Source: an uncultured Methylococcaceae bacterium
GTDB lineage: Bacteria; Pseudomonadota; Gammaproteobacteria; Methylococcales; Methylococcaceae
Length of the DNA: 32,220 nucleotides
NCBI GenBank assembly: GCA_903859815.1
Contig: CAIOOA010000255.1
Span: forward strand, 1 to 32,220
Reading direction: 5' to 3'
Under the pieces are notes generated by a model, which was given only the letters and a program-made list of their open reading frames with translations, was not told where the DNA came from and made no database searches. The first letter of the stretch is position 1. Each line of letters opens with the position of its first letter. This document shows, in pieces, positions 1 through 8,655 of this stretch. The translations under genes were made by a program, and so were the position numbers.

Positions 1-207
1 CCAATCCCTGCTTGGAAAGGAAAGGCCGAAACCCGCCACGCGTCAAAACGTCCGCAAGGGGATTGCTGGATTTTCATAAGCGGCAGAAAAAGCATTGTTT
101 TTAAACGGGTTTCACCTTAACTTAATGGCAGTGACGCTGGAGCGTGGGGAAACAACCCGACCACTAAGGCTAACGCCAATTGCGGACTACAGAGGCTAGG
201 GCTATGG
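1..207. other. No gene recognised at the left edge
   Basis: No convincing reading frame is visible on either strand. The stretch around 130-150 contains a short motif (gctggagcgtgggga) related to the dispersed repeats at 13338-13371 and 19733-19787. It lies downstream of the minus-strand gene ending at 208, so it is probably spacer. Confidence 0.4.
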
Positions 208-897
208 TTAATTTTCCTCAAACACTCGAAACACTGCGTCCATTGCAACGCTGTTAAAAAGTTTTTGTATGTCACTTCCCGCCAGAGGTAGGCTCAGTGA
301 CAATTCAATCTGGTCGTTTGGATTGACAACCAGAAATTCCCATTCGCACGTCCCTAAGCTTCCAGACCGCATCCGGCAGTTTTCAGGGAGAGTTTCTCCC
401 CAACTTGCCGATGACAGCCTGAAGACAGGACGACCCCAGTTACTCGCAATCAGCGTTTGATCAAGGTCGTTAGGGTCATTTCGCACCTCGCCGAAAGGAG
501 AAGTCACCGTAACCTTGTCTCCAGCTACTAAGAAAAATAATTTCCATGCGACTGGTTTAATTTTATATTTCTTTCCTGCTATGAGACTGGGATTGGCGGT
601 CTCAGTAGATCTGATCGGCAATTCCGAAGTGAGTGGGACTATTAGCCATCGCTCCTTTTCAGGGGTCTTTCCTGTTATCCCCCAGCTATTGGTTTTTGGG
701 TTTAGTGATATACGAATTTCACCGACTTGTTTCCATTTAGTAATGCTGTCTGGATGCTCAGTTATTGGTTTTTCACTCTGAACACCATCCCAATTCATAT
801 AATTACGTGTTGGAGTTATAACCATCAACTCCAAAACCAAAGCCCCAATCATCACTGCCATCCCCAGCCCGATAAAAATTTTTCTCATGGACCCCAT
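208..897 (-). CDS. Membrane-anchored hypothetical protein
   Basis: A 229-residue protein of unknown function. It has one hydrophobic segment at about residues 5-27, directly after a short basic N-terminus, followed by a soluble region with no recognised domain. The hydrophobic segment could be an uncleaved anchor or a signal peptide; no lipobox is visible. The ATG at 897 is preceded by AGAGG about 8 nt upstream, which favours it over the in-frame Met four codons later. It lies 12 bp downstream of the Band 7 gene and is probably the last gene of the minus-strand run that begins at 4687. Envelope location is inferred from the anchor and from its Band 7 neighbour. Confidence 0.75.
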   Translation of the reverse strand: MGSMRKIFIGLGMAVMIGALVLELMVITPTRNYMNWDGVQSEKPITEHPDSITKWKQVGEIRISLNPKTNSWGITGKTPEKERWLIVPLTSELPIRSTETANPSLIAGKKYKIKPVAWKLFFLVAGDKVTVTSPFGEVRNDPNDLDQTLIASNWGRPVFRLSSASWGETLPENCRMRSGSLGTCEWEFLVVNPNDQIELSLSLPLAGSDIQKLFNSVAMDAVFRVFEEN

Positions 898-909
898 CGT
901 TTTGCCTCT

Positions 910-1851
910 TTATCTATGGCCAAGCCCTTGTATAATAGAACCCAAACCCGGCACATCAACAAAATTACCCCCGCCGGTTTGTGTTGCCAATACCCGCCTC
1001 GCCTCGACGATACACTCGTCCAATGTCCGGGTTTCGCCAGCTTGTTCGTAGGCTTTTTTCAACATCACGGCAGTTTGTAGCAGGATTTCCGTGGAGGAGG
1101 CTTGCTCGGTGGCTTCGACGGTGCGGCCTTCGGGGATGATTTCACCGACATTGAGGCGGGTGATGACTATCCCCAAGCCTAATATATCAGGCAAACCGCC
1201 GGGGGCGATGGTGCTGCCGGTATGGTTTGTGAGTTTTTGCAGCAAGGTTTGGGTGATTTCAGGCCCGGCGTGGGCGAGTTCTTGCCATGTTTTCGGCGCA
1301 ACATATTGGCGCAACGCTTCTGCCATCATGTCACGCAAAATGCTCCAAGTGCCATTTTCTTTGCCGACACCGACATAGTTGTAGAGATATTCTCCTCGCT
1401 CGTCGGGTTGCCAAGTGATGCCGACTTTGACGCTCACACTAGCACTGCCTTGGAATTGACCTTGGGCATTGCAGCGCAATTCGTCAAATTTGAAATCTTG
1501 GTTTTTCTGTTCAATATTGACTGGGATGATGTCATAGAAAAATGGGAAATACGGGGCGATGACGGTGTAACCTTCTCCCAACACCGTTTTCCGCCGTGTA
1601 CCCCAAAATGTGACTAAAGCTTTGTGCGGCGGATTGGAGGGGACGTTGCGAAACCCCAAGCCAAAGCTCAGAAAGGCCAAGCCGATGAACATCCCGCCCC
1701 ACATCATGCCTTGGGCCAATAGGACAGCCCCAATTACCACCAATGCAGCGACGACCACTAAGCCATTCCAAATGCCGACAATGGCCCCGCCCCATAATGT
1801 TAGCCAGGTGGCGGCAAGTATGCCGAGTTTGGGTAAGAGTGTCGGTAGCAT
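910..1851 (-). CDS. SPFH/Band 7 domain membrane protein
   Basis: A 313-residue protein with an N-terminal hydrophobic region (about residues 7-70, two or three membrane segments), then an SPFH/Band 7 domain (about 75-250). Diagnostic features are the segment starting near HKALVTFWGTRRKTV, the VNIEQ strand, and the late ITRLNVGEIIPEG segment followed by an alpha-helical, Glu/Ala-rich tail. Band 7 proteins (stomatin, HflK/C, flotillin) oligomerise on membranes and scaffold or modulate membrane proteins and proteases; the client here is unknown. The start has AAGGA about 7 nt upstream. It is 20 bp downstream of the Uma2 gene and 12 bp upstream of the membrane-anchored unknown, so the three are probably co-transcribed. 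It is not HflK or HflC, which come as a pair. Confidence 0.85.
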   Translation of the reverse strand: MLPTLLPKLGILAATWLTLWGGAIVGIWNGLVVVAALVVIGAVLLAQGMMWGGMFIGLAFLSFGLGFRNVPSNPPHKALVTFWGTRRKTVLGEGYTVIAPYFPFFYDIIPVNIEQKNQDFKFDELRCNAQGQFQGSASVSVKVGITWQPDERGEYLYNYVGVGKENGTWSILRDMMAEALRQYVAPKTWQELAHAGPEITQTLLQKLTNHTGSTIAPGGLPDILGLGIVITRLNVGEIIPEGRTVEATEQASSTEILLQTAVMLKKAYEQAGETRTLDECIVEARRVLATQTGGGNFVDVPGLGSIIQGLGHR

Positions 1852-1871
1852 GATGTTTTCCTTAGTGATAG

Positions 1872-2483
1872 TTATAAAATTTCTGGTTCACTGATCGATT
1901 GTTTTTCTTCAAAATACGTCCTCACATCCTCATTTTCCACACGCGCATAAATCTCCTCAACCAGAACTGTCAATGCTATGGATTCAAAAGTCACTTCATC
2001 CCCCATGAAATAATGTTTTGATACCCATCCCTCCGACCTCCGGCAAACTTCGACATCGACAAAATCCTGTTCGATCAACACATATTCTTTCAGCGTGGGT
2101 ATCGTTTGGTAGGCCATACGCTTGAGCGTCTCGTCCCTGCGCCTGGTTGTTTTTGAAAGCACTTCGACAATGATGGTTGGCGATTGGGTGAAGTAGTCAG
2201 AAGACAAGTCATCTTGGCAAACCACGGTCACATCAGGATAGAAATATTTTGTGCCGACTTTAACTTTCATGTCAGAAGTGAATGGCTCGCAGGGCGGTTT
2301 ATCTAAATGATTGCCAAATTTACGGTAGACATTTCCGGCGATGCGATCATGGTTCTTGCTCGCACCTGACATGGCATATACATATCCGTCGATATATTCA
2401 TGCTTGATCTCATTAATGAGTTCAGCTTTGAGATATTCTTCTTCAGTAATGAATGGGGATTGATCTTTAAGGTTTGCTGACAT
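1872..2483 (-). CDS. Uma2-family (DUF820) putative restriction endonuclease
   Basis: A 203-residue protein with the Uma2/DUF820 fold, a PD-(D/E)XK nuclease-like family. Seen in order: ITEEEYL near the N-terminus, HEYIDGYVYAMSG (residues about 28-40), the conserved FYPDVTVVC strand carrying the catalytic-type Asp, and IIVEVLSKTT followed by a basic segment and the KRMAYQTIPTLKEYVLI helix-strand. These match the E...D...(E)V.S..T...D...K pattern of the family. The biological role of Uma2 proteins is largely unknown; they are numerous in cyanobacteria and some gammaproteobacteria. It sits between the solute-binding protein and Band 7 genes with short gaps (23 and 20 bp), so it seems part of that transcript. 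A second, divergent Uma2 gene is at 28388-28867. Confidence 0.88.
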   Translation of the reverse strand: MSANLKDQSPFITEEEYLKAELINEIKHEYIDGYVYAMSGASKNHDRIAGNVYRKFGNHLDKPPCEPFTSDMKVKVGTKYFYPDVTVVCQDDLSSDYFTQSPTIIVEVLSKTTRRRDETLKRMAYQTIPTLKEYVLIEQDFVDVEVCRRSEGWVSKHYFMGDEVTFESIALTVLVEEIYARVENEDVRTYFEEKQSISEPEIL

Positions 2484-2506
2484 TGCTTTATTCCAATCAA
2501 TTGATA

Positions 2507-4687
2507 TTACAACGCCTTACCCCGCTGCCGCTTCCGGTAACTCAGCCAAGCCGGCATTACCACGACTATCAACAAAACCAATCCCAACAATAAAGGCCAA
2601 TAGATAGGTTTGTTCCATGCTGCCCGTTGCGTGGCCCTTTCAGCCGCATCAATGCGTTGGTATTTGGTGCGGTTTCTCGCCATCATATTCGGGGCGATGT
2701 TTTTGTACCAGTCATGATACAAGGCGAATTTCATTGGATAATATCCAAACAGCCATGGCGAATCCTTGCGAACAATGTCCTGCATCTGTTCGATAATTGC
2801 TTGCCGTTCCGGGCCGTCTTCCATATTCCTCATGCGTTCGAACAATTGGTCAAACTCGGCATTCTTATAATTGGATGCGTTTTCCCCGCCCGAGCCGACT
2901 TTTGCATTGGGTCCATTAAGTAGAAAGAAGAAGTTTTCCGGGTCTGGGTAGTCGGCATTCCAACCCCAGGTATACAGTTGCATGTTACCGGAGGCTATTT
3001 TTTGCTGGAACTGATTATAATCAGTGGTGCGTAACACCAATTGAATGCCCAGTTTGGCAAATTGCTTGCGATACCAGTTTAACGAGGATTTGCTGTCAGC
3101 ACCGGCTGCTGTGACATCATAATACAACACCAAGGGCTTGCCAGTCTTCTCATCCACGCCGTTGGGGTAACCCGCTTCAGCCAGTAGTTTTTTGGCTTCA
3201 TCCAAGGATTTTCGTTTTGGCCTACCGTCTTTCCAGTCAAACACATAGGGGTTGATGCCAGCCTCGCCTTCTTGGTAGCCAAAAATTCCGGGCGGCAAGA
3301 CACCTTGTGCAACAATGCCGCGTCCATTGGCAAAAATACTGATAAATTCATCATAATCCACTGCGATGGCAATGGCCCTGCGCAATTTACTCTGGGCTTC
3401 GCCATATCCGCCGACGACGGGATCTAGCATATTGAAACCCATATAAAAGATCGACGCTTCCACCTCCGTATCGAGCCTGATGCCCTTGTCCTTCATGTCA
3501 GGGGTCAGTTCCGGCCCGCCCTGTCCGGCAAAACTAATGGCTTGGTCAAAATTGTCCGAGGCCAAGCCTGATGCATCAAAAAAACCTTGGAGAAATTTAT
3601 TCCAGTAGGGAATGGTTTCCTTTTCAAGTATGGAAACCACTTTGTCGATGAAAGGGAGCTTCTTTCCCGCATCATTCAACAGACCCGCTTTGGCATCTTC
3701 AGGCGAGCCAACGTTTGGATAAAAATCGTCGTGATAATTAGGGTTTCGCGCTAATACAATCCGGCGGTTGGGGTTGTTTTCTTCCATCAGGTAAGGTCCG
3801 GTGCCGACCGGATACCAGTCTAGGGAAATGTTCTTGGCGATTAATCCTTTTTGCTTGTAAAACTGGTCCGCTTCCCAAGGCACGGGCGAGAAAAACGTCA
3901 TTGCCAACCAATAGCGGAATTGCGGATATTTGCCAATCAACCGAATCTTGAAATGATGCGGGTCGATGACAGTCACACCGTCCAATGAATAATTTCGAAT
4001 ATCGAAGAAACCTGATTTATCTTGACTGGATTTGAAGTCCGATGCCGCTTGATCGGACAATTTTTTCATGCCGACGATGTGTTCTTGCATCAAATCCCCA
4101 ATCGGGGAATGCAGTTGCGGGTGAACCAGCCGTTTGATGCCGTAAAGATAATCCTCTGCTGTCAATTCGCGATAGCCAGTTTCAGGAAAATCGGCGATGG
4201 TTTTGATGCCTTCCAAGGCATCCGCTGTCAGGTTGTGGTAGCGAAATTGATCGTCTTGAGTCTTTGCAAAAGCGGGGTGAGGCTGGTAGCGAATGCCGGG
4301 TTTTAGCTGTATATCATATTCGCTAAATGCAATCGATGCATCGGGTGCGTTTTCTGGCAGGACATTCATGTCGCGGTCATAGTAAACCACCTTCGGCATG
4401 TCCGATGCCGTCAAGGGTTCCAGTGTAAAGGGTTTTTTCAGGTAATTGTATTGCAGCAAAGGTTCGTAAATTTGTGCAATATATCGGGCTTCGTCCTCGC
4501 TATAGGATCGAGCCGGATCGAGATGTTTGGGGCGTTCTGAGAAAGCGGTGTAGAGGATGTTCTGCTCGGACTGATTGATGGGGTAAGGATCGTTCAGTGG
4601 CTGTTCACTACAGCCACTGGTCAAGATGTATGACGAGCATATCCCCAAAATGCAAAAAAACAAGCGGAACAATTTAACGGATGGCAT
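2507..4687 (-). CDS. Family-5 (oligopeptide-type) ABC solute-binding protein with C-terminal membrane anchor
   Basis: A 726-residue protein of the SBP_bac_5 family (DppA/OppA type). The N-terminus has a lipoprotein signal ending in a lipobox (LTSGC, Cys at about residue 26). Family hallmarks are the early block FSERPKHLDPARSYSEDEA, the central VGTGPYLMEE segment, the YNQFQQKIASG region and WGWNADYPDPENF. Family members bind peptides or similar solutes in the periplasm. It is much longer than the usual 500-550 residues and ends in a hydrophobic segment (about 697-716) followed by a short basic tail, so it seems anchored at both ends. No permease or ATPase gene is nearby, so its transport partner is unknown. 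First gene of a probable minus-strand operon with Uma2, Band 7 and the 229-residue protein. Confidence 0.87.
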   Translation of the reverse strand: MPSVKLFRLFFCILGICSSYILTSGCSEQPLNDPYPINQSEQNILYTAFSERPKHLDPARSYSEDEARYIAQIYEPLLQYNYLKKPFTLEPLTASDMPKVVYYDRDMNVLPENAPDASIAFSEYDIQLKPGIRYQPHPAFAKTQDDQFRYHNLTADALEGIKTIADFPETGYRELTAEDYLYGIKRLVHPQLHSPIGDLMQEHIVGMKKLSDQAASDFKSSQDKSGFFDIRNYSLDGVTVIDPHHFKIRLIGKYPQFRYWLAMTFFSPVPWEADQFYKQKGLIAKNISLDWYPVGTGPYLMEENNPNRRIVLARNPNYHDDFYPNVGSPEDAKAGLLNDAGKKLPFIDKVVSILEKETIPYWNKFLQGFFDASGLASDNFDQAISFAGQGGPELTPDMKDKGIRLDTEVEASIFYMGFNMLDPVVGGYGEAQSKLRRAIAIAVDYDEFISIFANGRGIVAQGVLPPGIFGYQEGEAGINPYVFDWKDGRPKRKSLDEAKKLLAEAGYPNGVDEKTGKPLVLYYDVTAAGADSKSSLNWYRKQFAKLGIQLVLRTTDYNQFQQKIASGNMQLYTWGWNADYPDPENFFFLLNGPNAKVGSGGENASNYKNAEFDQLFERMRNMEDGPERQAIIEQMQDIVRKDSPWLFGYYPMKFALYHDWYKNIAPNMMARNRTKYQRIDAAERATQRAAWNKPIYWPLLLGLVLLIVVVMPAWLSYRKRQRGKAL

Positions 4688-4797
4688 GGCGAAGGTTCTA
4701 GGAATGGCGGTTGACGATTTTTATTCCACAATTATACCTCAGCATCTTTGGTTGGTTCGCCCGGTTTTAAGCTAAAACCGAGAGTTAGAAGCTATCA

Positions 4798-4998
4798 TCA
4801 AAAGAACTTTCTTTCTTTTTTCCACACCGTCCAGACTCCATAGGCGAGGCCAACCCATGCGGCAATCTTCACTAGAGGTGAGGCGATAATCACTAAGATG
4901 CTAATGACGATAATCGTTAGCCCGTCCCAAGATGTGCGTTCTTTCATGCGTGCTTGCACCCAATCAATAGCGGTATGTAGAATTGATAAATCGGCCAT
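4798..4998 (-). CDS. Small membrane protein, unknown
   Basis: A 66-residue protein with an amphipathic, charged N-terminal third and a long hydrophobic stretch (about residues 25-58) that could make one long or two short membrane helices, ending in a basic WKKERKFF tail. A strong GGAGG lies about 8 nt upstream of the ATG, which is the best evidence that it is expressed. No family is recognised. It stands alone between the solute-binding protein gene (110 bp away) and the 75-residue gene, all on the minus strand. Confidence 0.6.
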   Translation of the reverse strand: MADLSILHTAIDWVQARMKERTSWDGLTIIVISILVIIASPLVKIAAWVGLAYGVWTVWKKERKFF

Positions 4999-5075
4999 GA
5001 GGAGTCCTCCAAAAGTTTAGAGTGAGGTTGAAAGGCGACTTGTCACCTTTGTTTAAAATTTGATTAAAATAAGCG

Positions 5076-5303
5076 TTAAATTTTTGGGATGGCGTTTTTC
5101 AATTTTCGCCATTGTCCATCATCAAGCCATTTTTCACACCAGCCCGCTATTGCCTCCGGGCTGTTGCTCAGTCTTTCAAATTCTTCTTTAGCTTTTGCTG
5201 GTTCTTCGGCTGGCCACCAAGACAAGTGAGCAAATTGCTGATTGATATAAATTTTGACAGCATCCATGTTTGATTCTTCAATGGGGAATTTTTGTTTTGA
5301 CAT
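5076..5303 (-). CDS. Small soluble hypothetical protein
   Basis: A 75-residue acidic, Trp-rich protein (for example HLSWWPAEEPAKAKEEFERL and WCEKWLDDGQWRKL) with no membrane segment or recognised domain. The ATG has AAGAG about 8 nt upstream. It lies just downstream of the kbp terminator (5337-5363), so it probably needs its own promoter or some read-through. The regular helical pattern suggests a compact all-alpha protein. Function unknown. Confidence 0.55.
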   Translation of the reverse strand: MSKQKFPIEESNMDAVKIYINQQFAHLSWWPAEEPAKAKEEFERLSNSPEAIAGWCEKWLDDGQWRKLKNAIPKI

Positions 5304-5336
5304 GGCTGCAACTCTTAATGTAAGTGTTAAAAACCT

Positions 5337-5363
5337 AAAAAAGCCCCCGTGTTCGCGGGGGCC
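5337..5363 (-). terminator. Rho-independent terminator of the kbp-like gene
   Basis: A perfect 7-bp GC-rich stem (5343-5349 with 5356-5362) with a 6-nt loop is followed, reading the minus strand, by six T residues (5342-5337). It lies 32 bp after the stop of the BON-LysM gene. Confidence 0.9.
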
Positions 5364-5395
5364 AAGAGATCAAAAACTATTTAGGATGCGCTTAT

Positions 5396-5851
5396 TTAGG
5401 CGGCTGGAATACGAATTTTCTGGCCGGGGAATATCTTGTTTGCGTCTTTGATGACTTCTTTGTTGGCCTCAAAAATGACCGGGTATTTGTTTGGGTCGCC
5501 ATAAAAATGTTTGGCGATTTTCGACAAATTGTCACCAGATTGGATGATGTAATATTGAACGCCATCGGCTGTTTCGATGGTGCTTGCACTAACGCCGCCC
5601 GGCAGTTTTACGCCATCAACATTGACATGGGAAATGCCGCCCGTGTTGCCAGCGATCAAAACCGCTTTTTGCACTGCCTCAGCCGACTTGGCTTCGCCCG
5701 AAAGGAAAGCGGTGGAATCACGGACTTCTACTTTCAAGCCATCAATCCCAGGGTTGTTGGCATTGATTTCTTTGGCTATTTTATCTCCACCCTCCGCATC
5801 ATTGGTGAACAGACGGCTTCCCATGTCTTTTACAAAACTAAATAAACTCAT
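5396..5851 (-). CDS. kbp: BON and LysM domain protein, Kbp/YgaU-like
   Basis: A 151-residue protein matching the E. coli Kbp (YgaU) architecture and length: the N-terminus MSLFSFVKDMGSRLF resembles the MGLFNFVKDAGEKLW start, a BON domain spans about 25-85, and a LysM domain spans about 98-149 (YYIIQSGDNLSKIAKHFYG, ending GQKIRIP). E. coli Kbp is a cytoplasmic K+-binding protein induced under salt stress; the same role here is inferred from domain order and from the absence of a signal peptide. GAGGA precedes the ATG, with a rather long A-rich spacer of about 10 nt. It is monocistronic, with its own terminator at 5337-5363. The symbol is used by homology. Confidence 0.88.
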   Translation of the reverse strand: MSLFSFVKDMGSRLFTNDAEGGDKIAKEINANNPGIDGLKVEVRDSTAFLSGEAKSAEAVQKAVLIAGNTGGISHVNVDGVKLPGGVSASTIETADGVQYYIIQSGDNLSKIAKHFYGDPNKYPVIFEANKEVIKDANKIFPGQKIRIPAA

Positions 5852-6131
5852 GTTTTTTTTTCCTCAAGGTCATGAAAGTTAAACGTAAGAAAATAATGGC
5901 AAGACTGGAAATTTTTCATATTTCCATTAGGTCATTGTGGGTAAATTAAACATTACCCTGACCAGAATAAACTTGCACTTTCTTCCTTGAGAGTTACTCC
6001 ATGGGCAAATGATAGATTAAATCATTTGCAAAACGCTACCACATAATTCGACAAGCTTAGAATTTTTTGAAATTTCCATCCTAATGTCGAATATAAAGCC
6101 CAAACTAGGAGTTTTTATTGTTAGCAACAGC

Positions 6132-6830
6132 TTAGGTGGCTTGTTTGATCTGTGATTCAAATTGCAGGGCTAAGTCACTCGGAATGTTGAGGAATTGTGC
6201 GAGCTGATTAAGATAGGCCCTTTCCTGTTCGTTGACATCATTGATCACTAAAGCCGAGACTAGATAAATTTCAGCCGCTGTTGCTTGGGAGTCGGACAAA
6301 TCGGCGATTGCTTTGGGATCAAGTGGTTTCGCCACTTCTTCGTTGATGATTGCAGCCGTAGCGCCATCCAATCCCAGCTTGGCAACCAATCCTTCAATCT
6401 TGGCTTGTTCCGCTGCGTCGATATGCCCATCGGATTTGGCTGCCGAGATGATGGCTTTCAGTAAAACCAAGCTTTTTTGATTGGCTTGTGGGGTTGTGAG
6501 TGCAACGGGTGATGCAGTGGGAGGAGCGGCTTCGCCCTGACCGCCTTGTTTTTGCACCCAATCTTGATAGGTCTTGTAGGCCACGCTGCCGAGGGCGGCC
6601 AGTGTGCCTAGCTTTAAGCCGGTACCCGTTACGCCACGGCCTGTTTTGGTTCCAAGCAACAAGGCCAACACACCGGCCACGGCTGCGCCTTTGCCGGCGC
6701 TGGAAAGGGCTGCATCACGTTCTGGCCCTTCTGCCGGCAAATCCAGTTTGCCTTCAACATAGGATTTTCCTTGTTCGATGAATTCCTTGCCGGCGCTTAA
6801 AAACTGTTCAAGTAAGGCATTTGTTTCCAT
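6132..6830 (-). CDS. DUF533 (YebE-like) inner-membrane protein with TerB-like domain
   Basis: About 232 residues from the chosen ATG at 6830. A longer frame opens at 6908, but the internal Met (METNALLEQF) has GAGGA about 4-5 nt upstream and matches the family start. Features: a short helical N-terminus, a Gly/Ala-rich hydrophobic segment (roughly residues 45-90, AAVAGVLALLLGTKTGRG) and a C-terminal TerB-like all-helical domain with the acidic signature SAAKSDGHIDAAEQ and a conserved NEQERAYLNQLA helix. This is the arrangement of E. coli YebE. The function of the family is not established; the TerB-like domain suggests metal binding or membrane stress. It is divergent from tgt and separated from kbp by about 280 bp with no gene. 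Confidence 0.85.
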   Translation of the reverse strand: METNALLEQFLSAGKEFIEQGKSYVEGKLDLPAEGPERDAALSSAGKGAAVAGVLALLLGTKTGRGVTGTGLKLGTLAALGSVAYKTYQDWVQKQGGQGEAAPPTASPVALTTPQANQKSLVLLKAIISAAKSDGHIDAAEQAKIEGLVAKLGLDGATAAIINEEVAKPLDPKAIADLSDSQATAAEIYLVSALVINDVNEQERAYLNQLAQFLNIPSDLALQFESQIKQAT

Positions 6831-7055
6831 AGAATCCTCATAATTGATTGTGAAAAAGAAGCGTATGAGTTGTAAGCGACTGCTAACTTTTGAAATCATA
6901 CGGTTCATAATGGAAAACTATTTAATTCGCAAAGTCAAGGCAATGCCTTTCGCTTTACATCCCCCCATGGCACAATGCACTGGATATTAAATGCTAAGAC
7001 AGCCATAGCCATCCATAATACATGGATTTAAAGTCGCTGCCATGATGAATTCTGA

Positions 7056-8192
<1,137 letters not shown>

Positions 8193-8231
8193 TAATAAGC
8201 GGATTTACAATTTCCTAGTAGAGGTAAACCG

Positions 8232-8579
8232 ATGAGTTTTTTCATTGCCGAAGCACTTGCCGAAGGCGGAGCGCCGGGTGGAGCCCCACCATCCGCTTTG
8301 GAGGCGGCGCTGCCTTTCGTCATTTTAATTGCATTTTTTTTCTTGTTTGCCGTACCCCAATGGAAGCGGGGAAGGGAGCAGAAGCAGCTTCTTGAGTCTC
8401 TTGCCAAAGGGGCTGAAGTTGTCACGAGTGGTGGAATTTTAGGCCGTATCATCGATGTTGATGATAATTTTGTATTGCTGGAAGTGAATGAGAATACCCA
8501 GTTCAATGTGCAAAAGCACTCCATCACCCAAGTGATGCCCAAAGGGACTTACAAGGCTAGAAAGAGAACGGAAAAATAA
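8232..8579 (+). CDS. yajC: Sec translocon accessory subunit YajC
   Basis: A 115-residue inner-membrane protein with one membrane segment (about residues 26-44), followed by the family signature VPQWKRGREQKQLLESLAKG and the GAEVVTSGGILGRI beta region. YajC associates with SecDF-YidC and the SecYEG channel. The N-terminal Gly/Ala/Pro-rich stretch is typical. AGAGG lies about 7 nt before the ATG. It sits in the conserved tgt-yajC-secD-secF order; a small GC hairpin separates it from secD. Confidence 0.97.
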   Translation: MSFFIAEALAEGGAPGGAPPSALEAALPFVILIAFFFLFAVPQWKRGREQKQLLESLAKGAEVVTSGGILGRIIDVDDNFVLLEVNENTQFNVQKHSITQVMPKGTYKARKRTEK

Positions 8580-8600
8580 GCTTTCTACCCCACTTCACCT

Positions 8601-8629
8601 GTGCCCGGAAACGGGTGCCTTTTATTTTT
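8601..8629 (+). terminator. Hairpin with T-rich tail between yajC and secD (possible attenuator)
   Basis: A 7-bp stem (8601-8607 with 8612-8618, two G-T wobbles) closes on a GAAA tetraloop and is followed by a T-rich tract. It resembles a weak intrinsic terminator and could reduce transcription from tgt-yajC into secDF, or act as an RNA stability hairpin. Weak evidence. Confidence 0.35.
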
Positions 8630-8655
8630 AGAAACGATGAGACAGGCTGTTAAAC

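Noticed and set aside
5030-5048. Terminator in the gap between the 75- and 66-residue genes
   Set aside because: The stem has a mismatch in its short arm and no T run follows on the minus strand.
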